A stretch of DNA of 64,000 bases from Bostrychus sinensis (lineage: Eukaryota; Chordata; Actinopteri; Gobiiformes; Eleotridae). The stretch covers positions 35,036,903 to 35,100,902 of the forward strand of contig CM036243.1 in NCBI GenBank assembly GCA_020698575.1. Reading direction: 5' to 3'. The notes below the pieces were generated by a model. That model was not told where the DNA came from. It saw only the letters and a program-made list of their open reading frames with translations, and searched no databases. The position numbers and the translations under genes are program-made. Positions within the stretch are counted from its first letter, which is position 1. Each line of letters opens with the position of its first letter. This document shows positions 35,160 through 47,300 of the stretch, in pieces.

Positions 35160-35830
35160 ACCAGTGTGATTGTGTTTGGTGGTGTACGGAGAAGCCTTAG
35201 GCACAAAATGGCTGCCACGTCTCCATCAGACCATTGGCCATCTTTTTAGCCTTTGCCACGTCAGAGTTTCGGTCACATTTTTTACCAGAACAAGAACAAC
35301 CTCAAGCAACAAAACGTCTGAATGTATCAAATCCAACTCTCTTTTACTGTACACCTATTTCTTTGGGCAAAATTACATAAATTATCTACAAAACGCCTCT
35401 AAACCAGACATACTTTCACATTTAAACTCTTCATATCGTGTTATCTGCTCACCTCCTGTTTCCTGTGTCACTGCTTTGTGCGCCTTTTGTCAAACTTGAA
35501 CCTGATCTTCCCTGCACTCGGGACAATCCATTTAGACCCATCCTATTCAGGCCCCACCCAGTCCTATTGTACACATTGTGATGTCAGTAGATAACTTGTC
35601 CTTCTCTGGTTATCGTCCCAAGGCTGCGCTTTTCAAAACTCAACAATGCCTAACCTAAAAAAGCCAATAAACAACACCTATCATTTTTCAAGTTGTAATC
35701 GAAACTCAAAACCCTTGCATGACTTTAAGAGAATATTATTCGCTTTGGGGCATGGAGAAAGACGTTTCAAATGTGCAAAAAACAAAAGCGGATGTTCTGA
35801 TTGGCTCTGGTCAGTTCAGAGGTTCATATA
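35160..35830. other. Upstream region of gene 4
   Basis: Unique-looking sequence without an obvious repeat. The open frames at 35170-35499 and 35646-36023 do not resemble known proteins. Confidence 0.4.
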
Positions 35831-35832
35831 CA

Positions 35833-35839
35833 TATATGA
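35833..35839 (+). promoter_or_regulatory. TATA-like element of gene 4
   Basis: TATATGA within CATATACATATATGATAAG, 42 bp before the ATG. A start about 30 bp downstream would give a very short leader with no leader intron, unlike genes 2 and 3. Confidence 0.5.
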
Positions 35840-35880
35840 TAAGTTAGTTTTAGCTTTTTTCAGTCAGACGTTTGTTGATC

Positions 35881-38800
35881 ATGAAGCAGCTCACGGTGTT
35901 GGTCCTGGTCGCCTTGTTGGGTGGATTCGTGGAGAGCAAAGGCCCATATACAGCATGCGAACTGAAGAAGGAACTGTATACGTACCTGAGAAAACCCTTA
36001 CCTACAACGATGACAAGGAGTAAGGCGACATTTATTCATTTGTTAATTAGACAAGGGGGTTATGTCTCTGCCTGTGCTGGGTTGTTGATGGTTGGATTGT
36101 TGGTTTGGTGGTCAGAGAGCGAGAAAACTGATTTGGATGAAAATTTCAGGAAAAAAGTCAGGAATGGACCAAAGAAGTTTTCAATCTAAGGACACAGTCT
36201 GGATCCAGGAATATTTTAAGAGATTTTGTGCCATTGTGAGAATTCGGCACAGGCATATTCCAAGATGCCAATGCAAGAATTCACTGGGCTCAAACTGTGA
36301 CACATGGACTGGTGACCACAGAGTCCAGACCTCAGAGAAATTTAGACAATTACATTACAATATAATGAGACTAGCATGTTATAAGTAATTAGCTTATGTA
36401 GTTTATGCACTAATTTGCACAGTTGGACTGCTTTGTACTCCCCTCTGTCTGTTAGGTAAAATATATGTTGTTGGAGCTCTTGATGCAAACGATTACTGTG
36501 CTGCCCTCTTTATAGATCTGTCCAAAGCTTCTGACACAGTCGAGCATGGGATTTTGTGTCAAAGGCTTTTGGACATAGGGTTTATGGACCAGGCCATGGG
36601 TTGGTTTTTAAATTATGTGTAACCGAGGGTGGGGTAAGGAATCCCCAATTATAATGCTTAGGTACATCTGGCTTAAAAAAAAAAATACAAAAAGGTAGTA
36701 GTGGAAAATAGTTCTTTTAATTTAGTTGACCATAAATTATTTTCCCCTCGCCCTATACAATATAATATTGACATTAAAAACAACATTTAAAATCTGAGCC
36801 AGCTATAGGTTAAACATTGGGCCTCGGTAACTAAACAATTTAAATTACAGCAAAGAGCATAAAGCATAACACATAAAGCATAACAAAGCAGCAGCTAGCA
36901 AACTGCAAAAGAAAGAGAACAACAATTAGCGTACTACTTTTAGCAAATTACAAAAACACACAACTGAATAGTTACCTTGGCTTTTACAACTCCAGAACTC
37001 TAACAGGACTCAGTCTTGTGAACTGGCACCAGGGCCCGCTCGGCTTAAACACACAGCCAACATCCCCATCATTGAACAAGTGCAGCATGGCATGCACACC
37101 TGCACTCTTTTAGTAGGATTGCTAATCAACCAAAGGTGCAGCAGCATAAGGCGGGTCACACAGCTGGTGCATTCATGAGACTGCTGCCGGTGGGAATTTT
37201 TATAAACCACCCGGTTACATTCGTAATGGTAGTGTGTACAGTGCGGTGGTCAGAAATCAAGTTATTTGAACATCTCAAAGGGAGTCCCACAAAGGTCTAT
37301 TTTAGGGCCTATTGTAGGCCATGTTATATCACAGGCAAACAGCAACATCACAGCCTCCGCTCCCTGGATCTGCTCGCGTTCAGTGCTCCAGCAGTGCGTA
37401 CTGAGCTTGGTAAAAAGACATTCTCCAACTCTGTCCCCTCCACCTGGAACATGCTTCAGCAGGATCTGAAGCTGTCCAGTTTAGCTTAAATTGATAAATT
37501 CATGAAGCAGATGCTGACTGAACCTGTGAACTCTGTCTGTGTGCAGTGATCAATCGCGCTCGTTTGTCCTCTAACTTCGACTGCACAAAGATCGACAAAG
37601 ACAATGAGAAGAAGTGGAAAACCTACGGCATCTTCCAGTTCCCCCAGCCCATATGCGACGGACAGGACCCAAAACTCAGCTGCTGTGGAAATGACTGCCT
37701 CAGTAAGTACTACACTACTAATACTGATACTACTACCACCACTACTACTACGACTGTTATTATTATCATTATTACCACTACTACTTCTACTACTACTATT
37801 ACTACTACTATTACTACTGCTACTGCTACTGCTACTACTACTGCTACTACTACTGCTACTACTACTATTTCTTTGATGGAGAGAACCCCGCTCAGACACA
37901 CTGCTTCTGTGTGGGAAAAATGTGGCAGTAAGCACTACTACTGCTACTACTACTACTGCTACTACTACTGCTACTACTACTACTACTACTGCTACTACTA
38001 CTACTGCTACTGCTACTGCTACTACTACGGTTACTGCTACTACTACTACTGCTACTACTGCTACTACTACTGCTTCTTCTAAGAAATAAATTTATCTCAG
38101 GCTTATTGTTGTGACTGACCAGGATGTGTCGCTTTCCCATTAGACCCGAGACCTCAGGGACCCCGGTTCGGTTCTCCCATTATTACAAGGCTGGTTTTTC
38201 ACCAACATACACCAGAGGGCGCTTGCAGGGGCCTGAAACTTCGTTTCGTTAAGGTTTTCTTTTTTCTTTTTCAGAGTTCACAAACTACGACCTTTCAGAC
38301 GACATTGACTGCGTGAACACGATCACAAAGGTTTTCCTGTGAGTATCTTCTGATTTCATGCTCAGTGACTAACTTAAAGATTACTGTGTAGTAAACAGCA
38401 ACCTAGGTGTGGCTGCTGCTTTGAAATTATATTTTATATTTTTGTGAAAATCTCAAGCAATTGTCTTAAATAATGCGTCTGTAATAATTAGTTGTTCAAC
38501 TTTAACTACAACTGGATAAACATTTAACCAGTGAGAACACTAGCGTCTGCAGAATAATCCAAGGCAGCCATTTTAAAACTATTCAACCAATCAGATTCAA
38601 GATTCAAGATGATTTATTGTAATTTCATACAGAATACAGTTCTCTGGGTCCTGTTGCAGCGATTAAAATACCAATATCAGAGAAAAAGCACTGCATAAAA
38701 CCTGCCTCATTTTAGATAAACAGTGATGATTGTACAGATTTGTATTTGACTTCATTATTACTGCTAATGTGAATAGCATGGAAGACAAAAAGTGCTCAAA

Positions 38801-41072
38801 TGAAACAAATAAACACTTAAAATTACTATTACTATTAAATAATGAATTAATTCAAATTGGAAACAAATACATAAATAAATAAATAAATGTCATGAATTTC
38901 TTAAAAGCAATTCATTTCAGTATTTAAATAATAATTTCATGGTGCTTTTCTGCAGTGTATCATGAATTATTTTTATCGGTCAGTCTCACCCATCTGTCAG
39001 TGGGCGGGGCTAACGCTTGATGGGTGAGGCTGACAGATAAAATTCATTCATGATACACTGCAGAACAGGACCATGAAATTATTATTTAAATAGTGAAATT
39101 ATTAATTATAGTGAAATTAAAATTATTAATTTATTATAATAACAATAAAATGTATTGTTTTTAAAGATGCTATGAGAGCAGTAGATATTTTTTAACACTT
39201 AAAAAATTACCTACATGTGTGCCGAGATATGATGTAAACATGTTTAAATCAAATATTAGTTTTACTGATAACAATGGTACAGCTGATTTATTCACAATTT
39301 AAAAAATATTTATTATTTTTTTATTTTGATCTTTATTTACCCAGGAGTCAGACTCTCTTTCTCAGGGGAGTCCTGGCCCTAAGGGGGACCTGTTCTACAT
39401 AGAAATGCTCAATTAGTTTATGTTTATATTTTTTATTTTGGTTCTAAACCCTGCACTGTCGATCGTCCAATCAGAAAAGCAGAAAGACTGGCACAGGCCA
39501 TTGTTTTGATTTAGACTGCAGTATCGTTTCAAACCAGTAGAGCGCATGCCTCTTATAGTACTTTTAAAATAATTATTTAAATATTTAAACCAGGGATGTC
39601 CAAACTTTTTTTCTAAGAGGGCCAGACTTGAAGATGTCCAAAGGTCCAGGGGCCGACAGTCCCGCCTGATTTTTTCCAGGAACTGAATTTACACTGTATT
39701 TTCCTTTCAAAAGCCAAATAATCATAAATTATTTTCTTTGACAACAAAATCTAAAACCAGTTCCAACAAAATAACATCTTTGAACATAAAACATTTTTAG
39801 CTCAGAAGCCTAATTTGATCAAATAGTTCACAACATAGAAGCTCTGACTTTTTATACAAATTACTGCTTAATCTAGAGCAGGGGTCACCAACGAGATGCC
39901 GCGCACCAGGTAGCCCCTCTGGAGCTTGTGAGGAGCCGCGAGGATATTTATAAACTTTAACTACTGCAGTGTTTTAGTCATAATTTATTTTTTTAAACTT
40001 GTTTTTATGTTTAATTACAAGATTATTTTTATAAACATTACCATTAATGCAAAGCAAACAATCATACAATCCTAGTGTCATTTGAAAGGCATGTAAAGAC
40101 TTTAATATAGAGAATTATTTTGCACGAGTAGCCCTCAGTACAAATTCTCATCTTTTGGGTAGCCCTCAAACCCAGAAAGGTTGGAGACCCCTGATCTAGA
40201 GACACAACTGCAGTTATTTTCCAACCAACTAATTAGAAGACACAAGGCAGAGAGTTGTAGATGAGATGCATATATGTACAGATATTACAGATAAAGTTAC
40301 AGAAACACTGGATGGAAAATACATTTTTTGTCATAGAAGCTGAGGGCCATATGAAATCTTGACCCGTGCCACAAATGGCCCCCGGGCCGCACTTTGGACA
40401 CGTCTGATTTAAACTATTAAAAATTTTACATAAAATTAATTCATTTTAAAATTTATAATAACACAAATGTATTATTTAAAATAAGTGTTTATTTAATTTT
40501 GGCGCAGCCTCTGTAGTATGTTTCAGATTCTCTTCACTAAACGGTGCCTTTGTGTTTCTCTCCACAGCACTAACCCCTCTGGAGCCCATAAAGTTATCCA
40601 AGATGCGTGAGTGTTATATCCAAACACAGTTAGGCTCATTGTCATTCATTTCAGAGGAAAATAAACAAATACTTTTACTAAAGTAATTCTGAGTACATCT
40701 TCCAGACCTTATGAACACTTTTTGAGGAAAATTGTTTTGCATCTACTTAAATAACTTTAAAAGTATTGCTGAGATTACTGGCAAAGTGTTCATTAGTAGT
40801 AATAGTACTGGCAGTAATAGCTGCAGTAACGGCTGCAGTAGATGGAGTATTTTTTGTATTATCAGTAGTAGTAGTAATAGTAGTAGCACCAGCAGCACAT
40901 GTTCATTTTATTTTTACTAAACGCTAAGTTAATGATACTTTTTGGGAGGTTTGAGTAATATTTGTAACATTTGTGTGTTTGTCTCTTTTGCAGTTTCGTT
41001 TCTCTCTACACTCCATACAACTGCGAACCAGGGGATCCTAACAACTGCTGCTCTGACTCTGACTATCCATGA
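35881..41072 (+). CDS. Gene 4: full-layout C-type lysozyme/alpha-lactalbumin homologue lacking the catalytic acids
   Basis: Exons are 35881-36019, 37547-37702, 38275-38338, 40568-40606 and 40994-41072 (TGA 41070-41072), giving 158 residues. Signal peptide MKQLTVLVLVALLGGFVES is followed by KGPYTACELKKEL, with Cys at the place of lysozyme Cys6. Exon 2 has SSNF and KTYGIFQF, aligning with lysozyme ESNF and TDYGILQI, so Glu35 is Ser and Asp52 is Thr: no muramidase activity is expected. The stretch CLKFTNYDLSDDIDC matches the alpha-lactalbumin calcium elbow in spacing and in most ligands. CGNDC fits Cys76/Cys80. Cys30 is replaced by Asn, with a new Cys about ten residues later. Unlike the other three genes, the final lysozyme exon is split by an extra intron (40607-40993). 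It is the least altered member of the cluster. Molecular role is unknown. Confidence 0.8.
36485..37490 (+). mobile_element. LINE fragment (reverse transcriptase) interrupted by a DNA element
   Basis: 36494-36618 reads CAALFIDLSKASDTVEHGIL and RLLDIGFMDQAMGWFLNYV, the RT palm region. 37219-37490 holds KGVPQRSILGPI and SLDLLAFSAPAVRTELGKK, the downstream RT and C-terminal parts of a LINE. Frames are broken. It sits in the first intron of gene 4. Confidence 0.75.
36619..37218. mobile_element. DNA element inserted in the LINE
   Basis: Ends GTAACCGAGGGTGG and CCACCCGGTTAC are inverted and interrupt the reverse-transcriptase frame. No transposase was seen. Confidence 0.6.
37712..38082 (+). repeat. 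CTA/CTG trinucleotide repeats
   Basis: Two blocks (37712-37870 and 37934-38082) of CTACTACTGCTACT type start 10 bp after the gene 4 exon 2 donor. The same trinucleotide sits in the leader exons of genes 2 and 3. Confidence 0.92.
38585..38700 (+). mobile_element. ATTCAAG-type interspersed repeat end
   Basis: CAAGATTCAAGATGATTTAT followed by TGTAATTTCATACAGAATAC resembles a 3' end common to teleost retroelements. Confidence 0.4.
38921..39092. mobile_element. Palindromic miniature element
   Basis: Arms of about 75 bp fold back: the left starts TATTTAAATAATAATTTCAT and the right ends with its complement. The centre has AGTGGGCGGGGCTAACGC. A related TTAGCCCCGCCCACTGATGG piece lies at 41947-41966. 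Confidence 0.8.
39583..40414. mobile_element. hAT-like element with perfect ATTTAAAC target duplication
   Basis: Ends CAGGGATGTCCAAAC and TTTGGACACGTCTG are flanked by ATTTAAAC at 39583-39590 and 40407-40414. It is interrupted by the element at 39879-40193. It lies in the gene 4 intron before exon 4. Confidence 0.87.
39871..40201. mobile_element. Nested hAT-like element with perfect ATCTAGAG target duplication
   Basis: A 315-bp element with ends CAGGGGTCACCAACG and TTGGAGACCCCTG, flanked by ATCTAGAG at 39871-39878 and 40194-40201. It is younger than its host element. Confidence 0.88.
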
Positions 41073-41169
41073 AACGAAAACCATAACCAAAACCCAAACC
41101 CTAACTGTAACCCCTAGTAACACAAATTCACCATGAAAACATTTAGACCAGCTTTTAATTATTAACAAG

Positions 41170-41175
41170 AATAAA
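41170..41175 (+). terminator. Polyadenylation signal of gene 4
   Basis: AATAAA 97 bp after the gene 4 stop codon. Confidence 0.6.
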
Positions 41176-41179
41176 ATCA

Positions 41180-44100
41180 TCTTATGTATTTCTGATGTCC
41201 ATTGTGTCCAAAAAGCATAGTTTACTGTCAGATTAATATAATAATCATATTTAATTCAATATATATTTGAAGCTTTTAGTTATTCCAAGGTTTGCATCTT
41301 CCAGGGACATCCTCTGTGTGGAGTCTGACTCTGAGACCAACACTGGATGAGATCTGTATGTTATATCTGTGGGATTAAAATATGATTAAAATCAAAGCTT
41401 TATTCATTTTGGTGGTTGTCTTATTTCAGTCCCTTTCAATATACTCCTCTGTGTAAAAACTACAGAAGCCTCAAAAGGTCAAAAGCCAACCTTAAACGCA
41501 CTGTGAGCAGCATGCGCTCTACTGGTTTGAAAACGGTACTGCAGTCTAAATCAAAACTATGGTCTGTGGGTTGTCTTTCCTCTTTTCTGATTGGACGATC
41601 AGCAGTGCATTTTTAGAATCAAAACAAAAAATGTAAACATAAACAACTTGGCTATAATATAAACCATGTTTTTTATTGTGAATAAATCAGCTGTACCATA
41701 ATATTTGATTTAAACATATTTACATCATGTCCTGGGACACATGTGGGTATTTTTTATGAAAAATAAAAAATATATACCGCTAATAGCACATTTAAATTCA
41801 TTTCTACATTGTATCATTTATTTTGTTTAAGATCTTAGTTGGTAAGGTATAATTATTGTTGCTGTTGGGAAATTTGTCCTCTGCATTTGACCCATCAAGC
41901 ACAGCAAGTCAACACAGACCAAAGTCAGACTGGACCAGATCAGTGTTAGCCCCGCCCACTGATGGATGAAAAAATTATTCATTAAATAATTACATAAATA
42001 AACAAATAAAATGAAACAATAATTACATAATAATTCGATTTTTCTATAAAATGATTCGATTTTTATGAATTAAATACCGACATATCTAATTAGTTATGAT
42101 ATGTATTTATTTCCAATTTTAATTAAGTCATGGGGCAACCTGTGAGGAGCTGTTGAGAACCTCTGTGAAGCTCCTGGGGACCTTTGTCCAGATGTGAGCC
42201 AGGATCCTGGTCGGGACGGCCTGTCTGGAGGATTAGATGAGATTATCGTGTGTGTTTAAGGTTGATGTGGAAAACCAGAGCACCCGGAGGAAACCCATCC
42301 AGACATGCAAGCTTCACACAGAAGGGTCCTTCCCTCAGTCAGGCCCCAAAGACATTAGAGAGCCCCAAAGCTTAGATTAGATTAGAGTGAATTGAACTTT
42401 ATTTATCTTACAGTGGAGAAAAGCACTTGTTCAGGCAGCTCTTAGTACAGAATAAAAGTGCAGAAAGCAAGAAAATAGTAACTAAGTGAGCATGCATCAC
42501 AAACAAAAACAAAAGTCTAAGAAAAACAAAAGTCAAAGAAAAAGTCTAAAAAAGCTAAAATCTGTAACATTATAAATATAAACTGAACTTTATTTAATGA
42601 ATATTCTTGTTATTGCCAGTCATTTTGAGAGGATCTGTTTACCTGGGCCCCCTTTGCTGAGTTTGCAAATTAAAAAAAGGTCTCAAAGCGTTCATCCCCT
42701 AGAACAATCAGCCAGTAAATTAAAGAAATAAAAGGTACATATTGAAATTGAACTGATTTAAAAAATGAGAGGCTTGGCCCCCAAACCTATCCTGCTTAGG
42801 GCCCCCACATGCACAGGACCGGCCCTAAATTAACCCCGATATTTAGAGACACACACAGATTAATCATTCACTCACTTCAATTCAAATGCACGCCATCTTA
42901 AAAAATAAAATAAAATTAAAGATGTGCAGGAATACAGTTTTTTCTCAGACATTTTAATAAATTTCCAGGTATTTTTCCAGTGTAATTTACATTTATGTGC
43001 ACAAGTTTTGAAACTGAAACCCAGAAGTTAGCCCTTCCTTGTGAAACTTCAACAGAATCACAATGACACAGTGAAACGGTACAGTCTGAAATACACGTTC
43101 AATCCAAAACGTGTCACAAAATATGAATGAACGAGATGTTTTTTGGCAACTGGCAACACATCAGCTTCATGTGAGTGCTGTCAGTGCGTGGGTAGAGAAC
43201 AACAGGGACATTAGCCATTTCCTTTTTGAGTAAGGTATTACATAAGTACAGTTTGGAGTAAATTTTAACTGAGCTTTAAGCTAAAAATATTCTCAGCAGT
43301 GGAGTTTTCTGAGCAAGTTTACATTCAGTATTTTTCTACTTTCACTTCTACAAAGCACTTAATCGTTCGGCAGTAACAGTACTTTTACTTGTGTACATAT
43401 TTTGAGTACTTTTTCCTCCGCTGCTCTGCTGGAGAGTAGTTAAAGACACGGCAGGACAGCATTTATCAAAAACACAAATTCTTCTACTCTGATCAGACCG
43501 AGAGGGTAAAAGTTTTTCGGTCACATCTCAGGAATATGTTATTCATTTATTTATCTTAAGTTTCTGATTAAATTTGAGGTTTTTTTTTTATAAACACAAA
43601 CATATCGGTGTCACTAATGATTTCTGCCTATGTATTTTATAATGTTTTTGTCACTTTGTTCAGTTTGATGTACCACACACTGGAGGGAAAAGGGGAGTGA
43701 GCCTTTTTTGTGTGTCATTTTTAAGTTTGTCCTGGTTTACTGAGAACAACACAACAGAAAGGATCCTGTGGTCAGAGTACAGACCTCACTGGGGCCAAAA
43801 TAAACTTTAACTGAACCAGGAATCAGGGTCTGAAGTGGCCCAGGTCCTGCTCTGGTCGTACGAGTTTGTGAATAAAGAAAAAGTCCAGAGTTTGACCTCC
43901 AGGTAAAAGCTGTACATGATTTTTTGAGGATTATTCTGTATAAGAGTGAATATGGCCCCGCCCACTTTTAAGCCATAACAGTCAAAAATAAAGTTTGGTC
44001 TATGTTTTTCTAAGCTAAAGCACATCAGAATAAAGAGTAAAAGTTGTTTGTGTTCATGTGGATTCTTCCTGACACGAAGCCTGCGATTTTTATTAAAGAA

Positions 44101-44352
44101 AGTGTTTGAATATGCAAATGATATGCAAATGTATCAAAACAATCATTTACAAAAAATCGTTCTTTTCTGAAATGATAGTTAACACATCACTAAAGAGGAA
44201 AACTCTCAGTATTTGTTGGGTTTATCTGTGGGGTCAGTGGGTGGGATGGGTGCAGCTGACTCCAGATCTGTTGTTGTTGTGCTCTTGTTAAATATAAAAT
44301 GTCCATGTCTCTTGTAATCACATCACTCTTTGTCCAATAAGTGCTCTGTGAG
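41180..44352. other. Intergenic between gene 4 and the SMIM28-like gene
   Basis: No gene recognised. 42240-42350 looks like an inverted SINE piece (ACCCGGAGGAAACCCA). 42360-42440 has a TTAGATTAGA retroelement-like end, and 42590-42835 is the inverted relative of 2330-2660. A possible minus-strand AATAAA for the SMIM28-like gene is at 44090-44095. Confidence 0.4.
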
Positions 44353-47300
44353 TCAGACAAAATGGCCGCCGGACTTGCTGTCAGGACAGAGCGGGGCCTC
44401 CAGGTCCTCGGTCTTCATGGACTCGGTGTCTCTGGAGCTGGACAGGCTGGCGGCTCTGGTGATCTTGGTGAGCATCTCCTCGTAGGGCGGGGGCAGGTAG
44501 ACCATGACGAAGACGCCGTCCGAGCCGTCCGAGCTGGTGCTGTTGAGGCGCTCGGCGTTCCGGGTCAGAGAGGACAGGATCTCCGCCCCGTTCTCCGGGT
44601 CCTCCAGGTCCAGGGCGATGACGTTAGCCAGGCTGAGTTTGGAGCCAGAGCAGCGGCGGTACCAGAGTCCGGCCAGGACCGCCAGGACCAGGAGCGAGCA
44701 GAGGGGCAGCAGCACGAAGACCAGGAGACGGGACCCATGCTCCAGACCTAAGTCCAGCTCAGTCCAGCTGTCCTCCTGGAAACAAACAAATAACAGTGGC
44801 CTCATTCATGAATGTTCTCTAAAGAAAGGTACGTAAGTACCCCCTCTAAGGCCTTAGACACAGAGAAGGTGGGCACAAGTGTATCCACAAAGGTTTTTTA
44901 TCAGACAGCTGTTTTGTCCTCACAGATCTGCCAACACAATCCTTTTTGAAACCTGGTTCCCAGAATGGAAAGATTTAAGACAAAGACAGTGTCAGTGGAA
45001 AGTTTTTTCAGTCACCTACTCACTGAAGTTAAAAAGGGATTTAATCTTTGCGCTGTGTGTTCACGAGTCGCTGGATCACTGTTATTCCATTAAATACATT
45101 TATTTAAATAAAGAATAATTTGTATATAATTTGTAAAGAATCTTAAATCAGACTGCAATCATTTTTTTTTTTTTTTTTTTCAATTGGGGTCTGCTAAAAT
45201 GATAAAACTGCAGTATTTCAGTGCATCCTTAGTCCTCAGACCAGTTCTTGGGATTTGTTCTTCCAGAAGAACATTTTATAGTTAGTTTGTTAAAATTGGT
45301 GAAAGCCAAAAGTCCTCCTAAGGGCTTGAGTACAGATTTAAGAAGATGTCAAGAATGAGGCCCATTGACATTAAAGAGAGTTGCAGTGCAGTCTTTACAG
45401 TATTGTTTTTGTTTCTCTATTTCTTACACTTCATCCATCAAATAAAGAGTTCTAATGGAGCTCAGCAGTGACAGTCTAACTCCATCAGCCTCCTCAGCCT
45501 CCTCAGCCTCCTCAGCCTCCATCAGCCTCATCAGCCTCCATCATCAGCCTCCTCAGCCTCCATCAGCCTCATCAGCCTCCTCAGCCTCCATCAGCCTCCT
45601 CAGCCTCCTTAGCCTCCTCAGCCTCCTCAGCCTCCTCAGCCTCCTCAGCCTCCTCAGCCTCCTCAGCATCCTCAGCCTCCATCATCCTCATCAGCCTCCA
45701 TCATCAGCCTCCTCAGCCTCCATCAGCCTCCTCAGCCTCCTCAGCCTCCTCAGCCTCCATCAGCCTCATCAGCCTCCATCATCAGCCTCCTCAGCCTCCA
45801 TCAGCCTCATCAGCCTCCATCATCAGCCTCCTCAGCCTCCTCAGCCTCCTCAGCCTCCATCAGCCTCCTCAGCCTCCTCAGCCTCCATCAGCCTCATCAG
45901 CCTCCATCATCAGCCTCCTCAGCCTCCATCAGCCTCATCAGCCTCCATCATCAGCCTCCTCAGCCTCCTCAGCCTCCTCAGCCTCCTCAGCCTCCTCAGC
46001 CTCCTCAGCCTCCTCAGCCTCCATCAGCCTCATCAGCCTCCATCATCAGCCTCCTCAGCCTCCATCAGCCTCATCAGCCTCCATCATCAGCCTCCTCAGC
46101 CTCCATCAGCCTCATCAGCCTCCATCATCAGCCTCCTCAGCCTCCTCAGCCTCCTCAGCCTCCATCAGCCTCCTCAGCCTCCTCAGCCTCCATCAGCCTC
46201 ATCAGCCTCCATCATCAGCCTCCTCAGCCTCCATCAGCCTCATCAGCCTCCATCATCAGCCTCCTCAGCCTCCATCAGCCTCATCAGCCTCCATCATCAG
46301 CCTCCTCAGCCTCCTCAGCCTCCTCAGCCTCCATCAGCCTCCTCAGCCTCCTTAGCCTCCATCAGCCTCCTCAGCCTCCTCAGCCTCCATCAGCCTCCTC
46401 AGCCTCTCCTTCTCCTCCTCTTCACCACCACCAGTGTCTGGGCCCCGGGGGAGGAGTTTGTCCAAACAATCCAACAAACTCTCCCTTCTTTGCGTTGTCT
46501 GTGTCCAAGTCTCTCCTGATCAAAACATGTTTGCACTGTGGCAGAGTGGTTAGCGCACCACCTTCACTGCACTAAGTGAAGTGGTGAATCTACAAGAGTT
46601 TTTAGTGAATAACTATGACGTGAATGGTTGTCTGTCTGTGTGTGCGTCTTTTTAGTCAGTGCTTCTCAAACTTTTTACGCTAAGTACGACCTCAGAATAT
46701 ATTTGGCTCTACCATCTTTATGAAGTAAAGGAATAAACCAGGACTAACCCAGGACTGACCCAGGTATAAACCAGGACTAACCCAGGACTGACCCAGGTAT
46801 AAACCAGGACTAACCCAGGACTAACCCAGGACTGACCCAGGACTGAACCAGGACTAACCCAAGGAATAAACCAGGACTAACCCAGGTATAAACCAGGACT
46901 AACCCAGGTATAAACCAGGACTAACCCAGGAATAAACCAGGACTAACCTGAGATAAAACCAGGACTAACCCAGGACTGACCCAGGACTGAACCAGGACTA
47001 ACCCAAGGAATAAACCAGGACTAACCCAGGTATAAACCAGGACTAACCTGAGATAAAACCAGGACTAACCCAGGACTGACCCAGGACTGAACCAGGACTA
47101 ACCCAGGACTGACCCAGGACTGACCCAGGACTGAACCAGGACTGACCCAGGACTGAACCAGGACTAACCCAGGACTGACCCAGGACTGACCCAGGACTGA
47201 ACCAGGACTGACCCAGGACTGAACCAGGACTAACCCAGGACTAACCCAGGTATAAACCAGGATTAACCCAGGAATAAACCAGGACTAACCCAGGACTGAC

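Noticed and set aside
32643..35204. Overlapping 460-853 codon frames on both strands
   Set aside because: All arise from a stop-free 12-bp repeat read in several frames; no unique flanking coding sequence.
41075..41120. Telomere-like CCCTAA string after gene 4
   Set aside because: Only a few degenerate units (AAACCCAAACCCTAAC); too short and irregular.
45455..46519. 354-codon Ser/Pro/Leu-rich frame
   Set aside because: Generated by CAGCCTCCT units; it lies in the intron of the minus-strand SMIM28-like gene.
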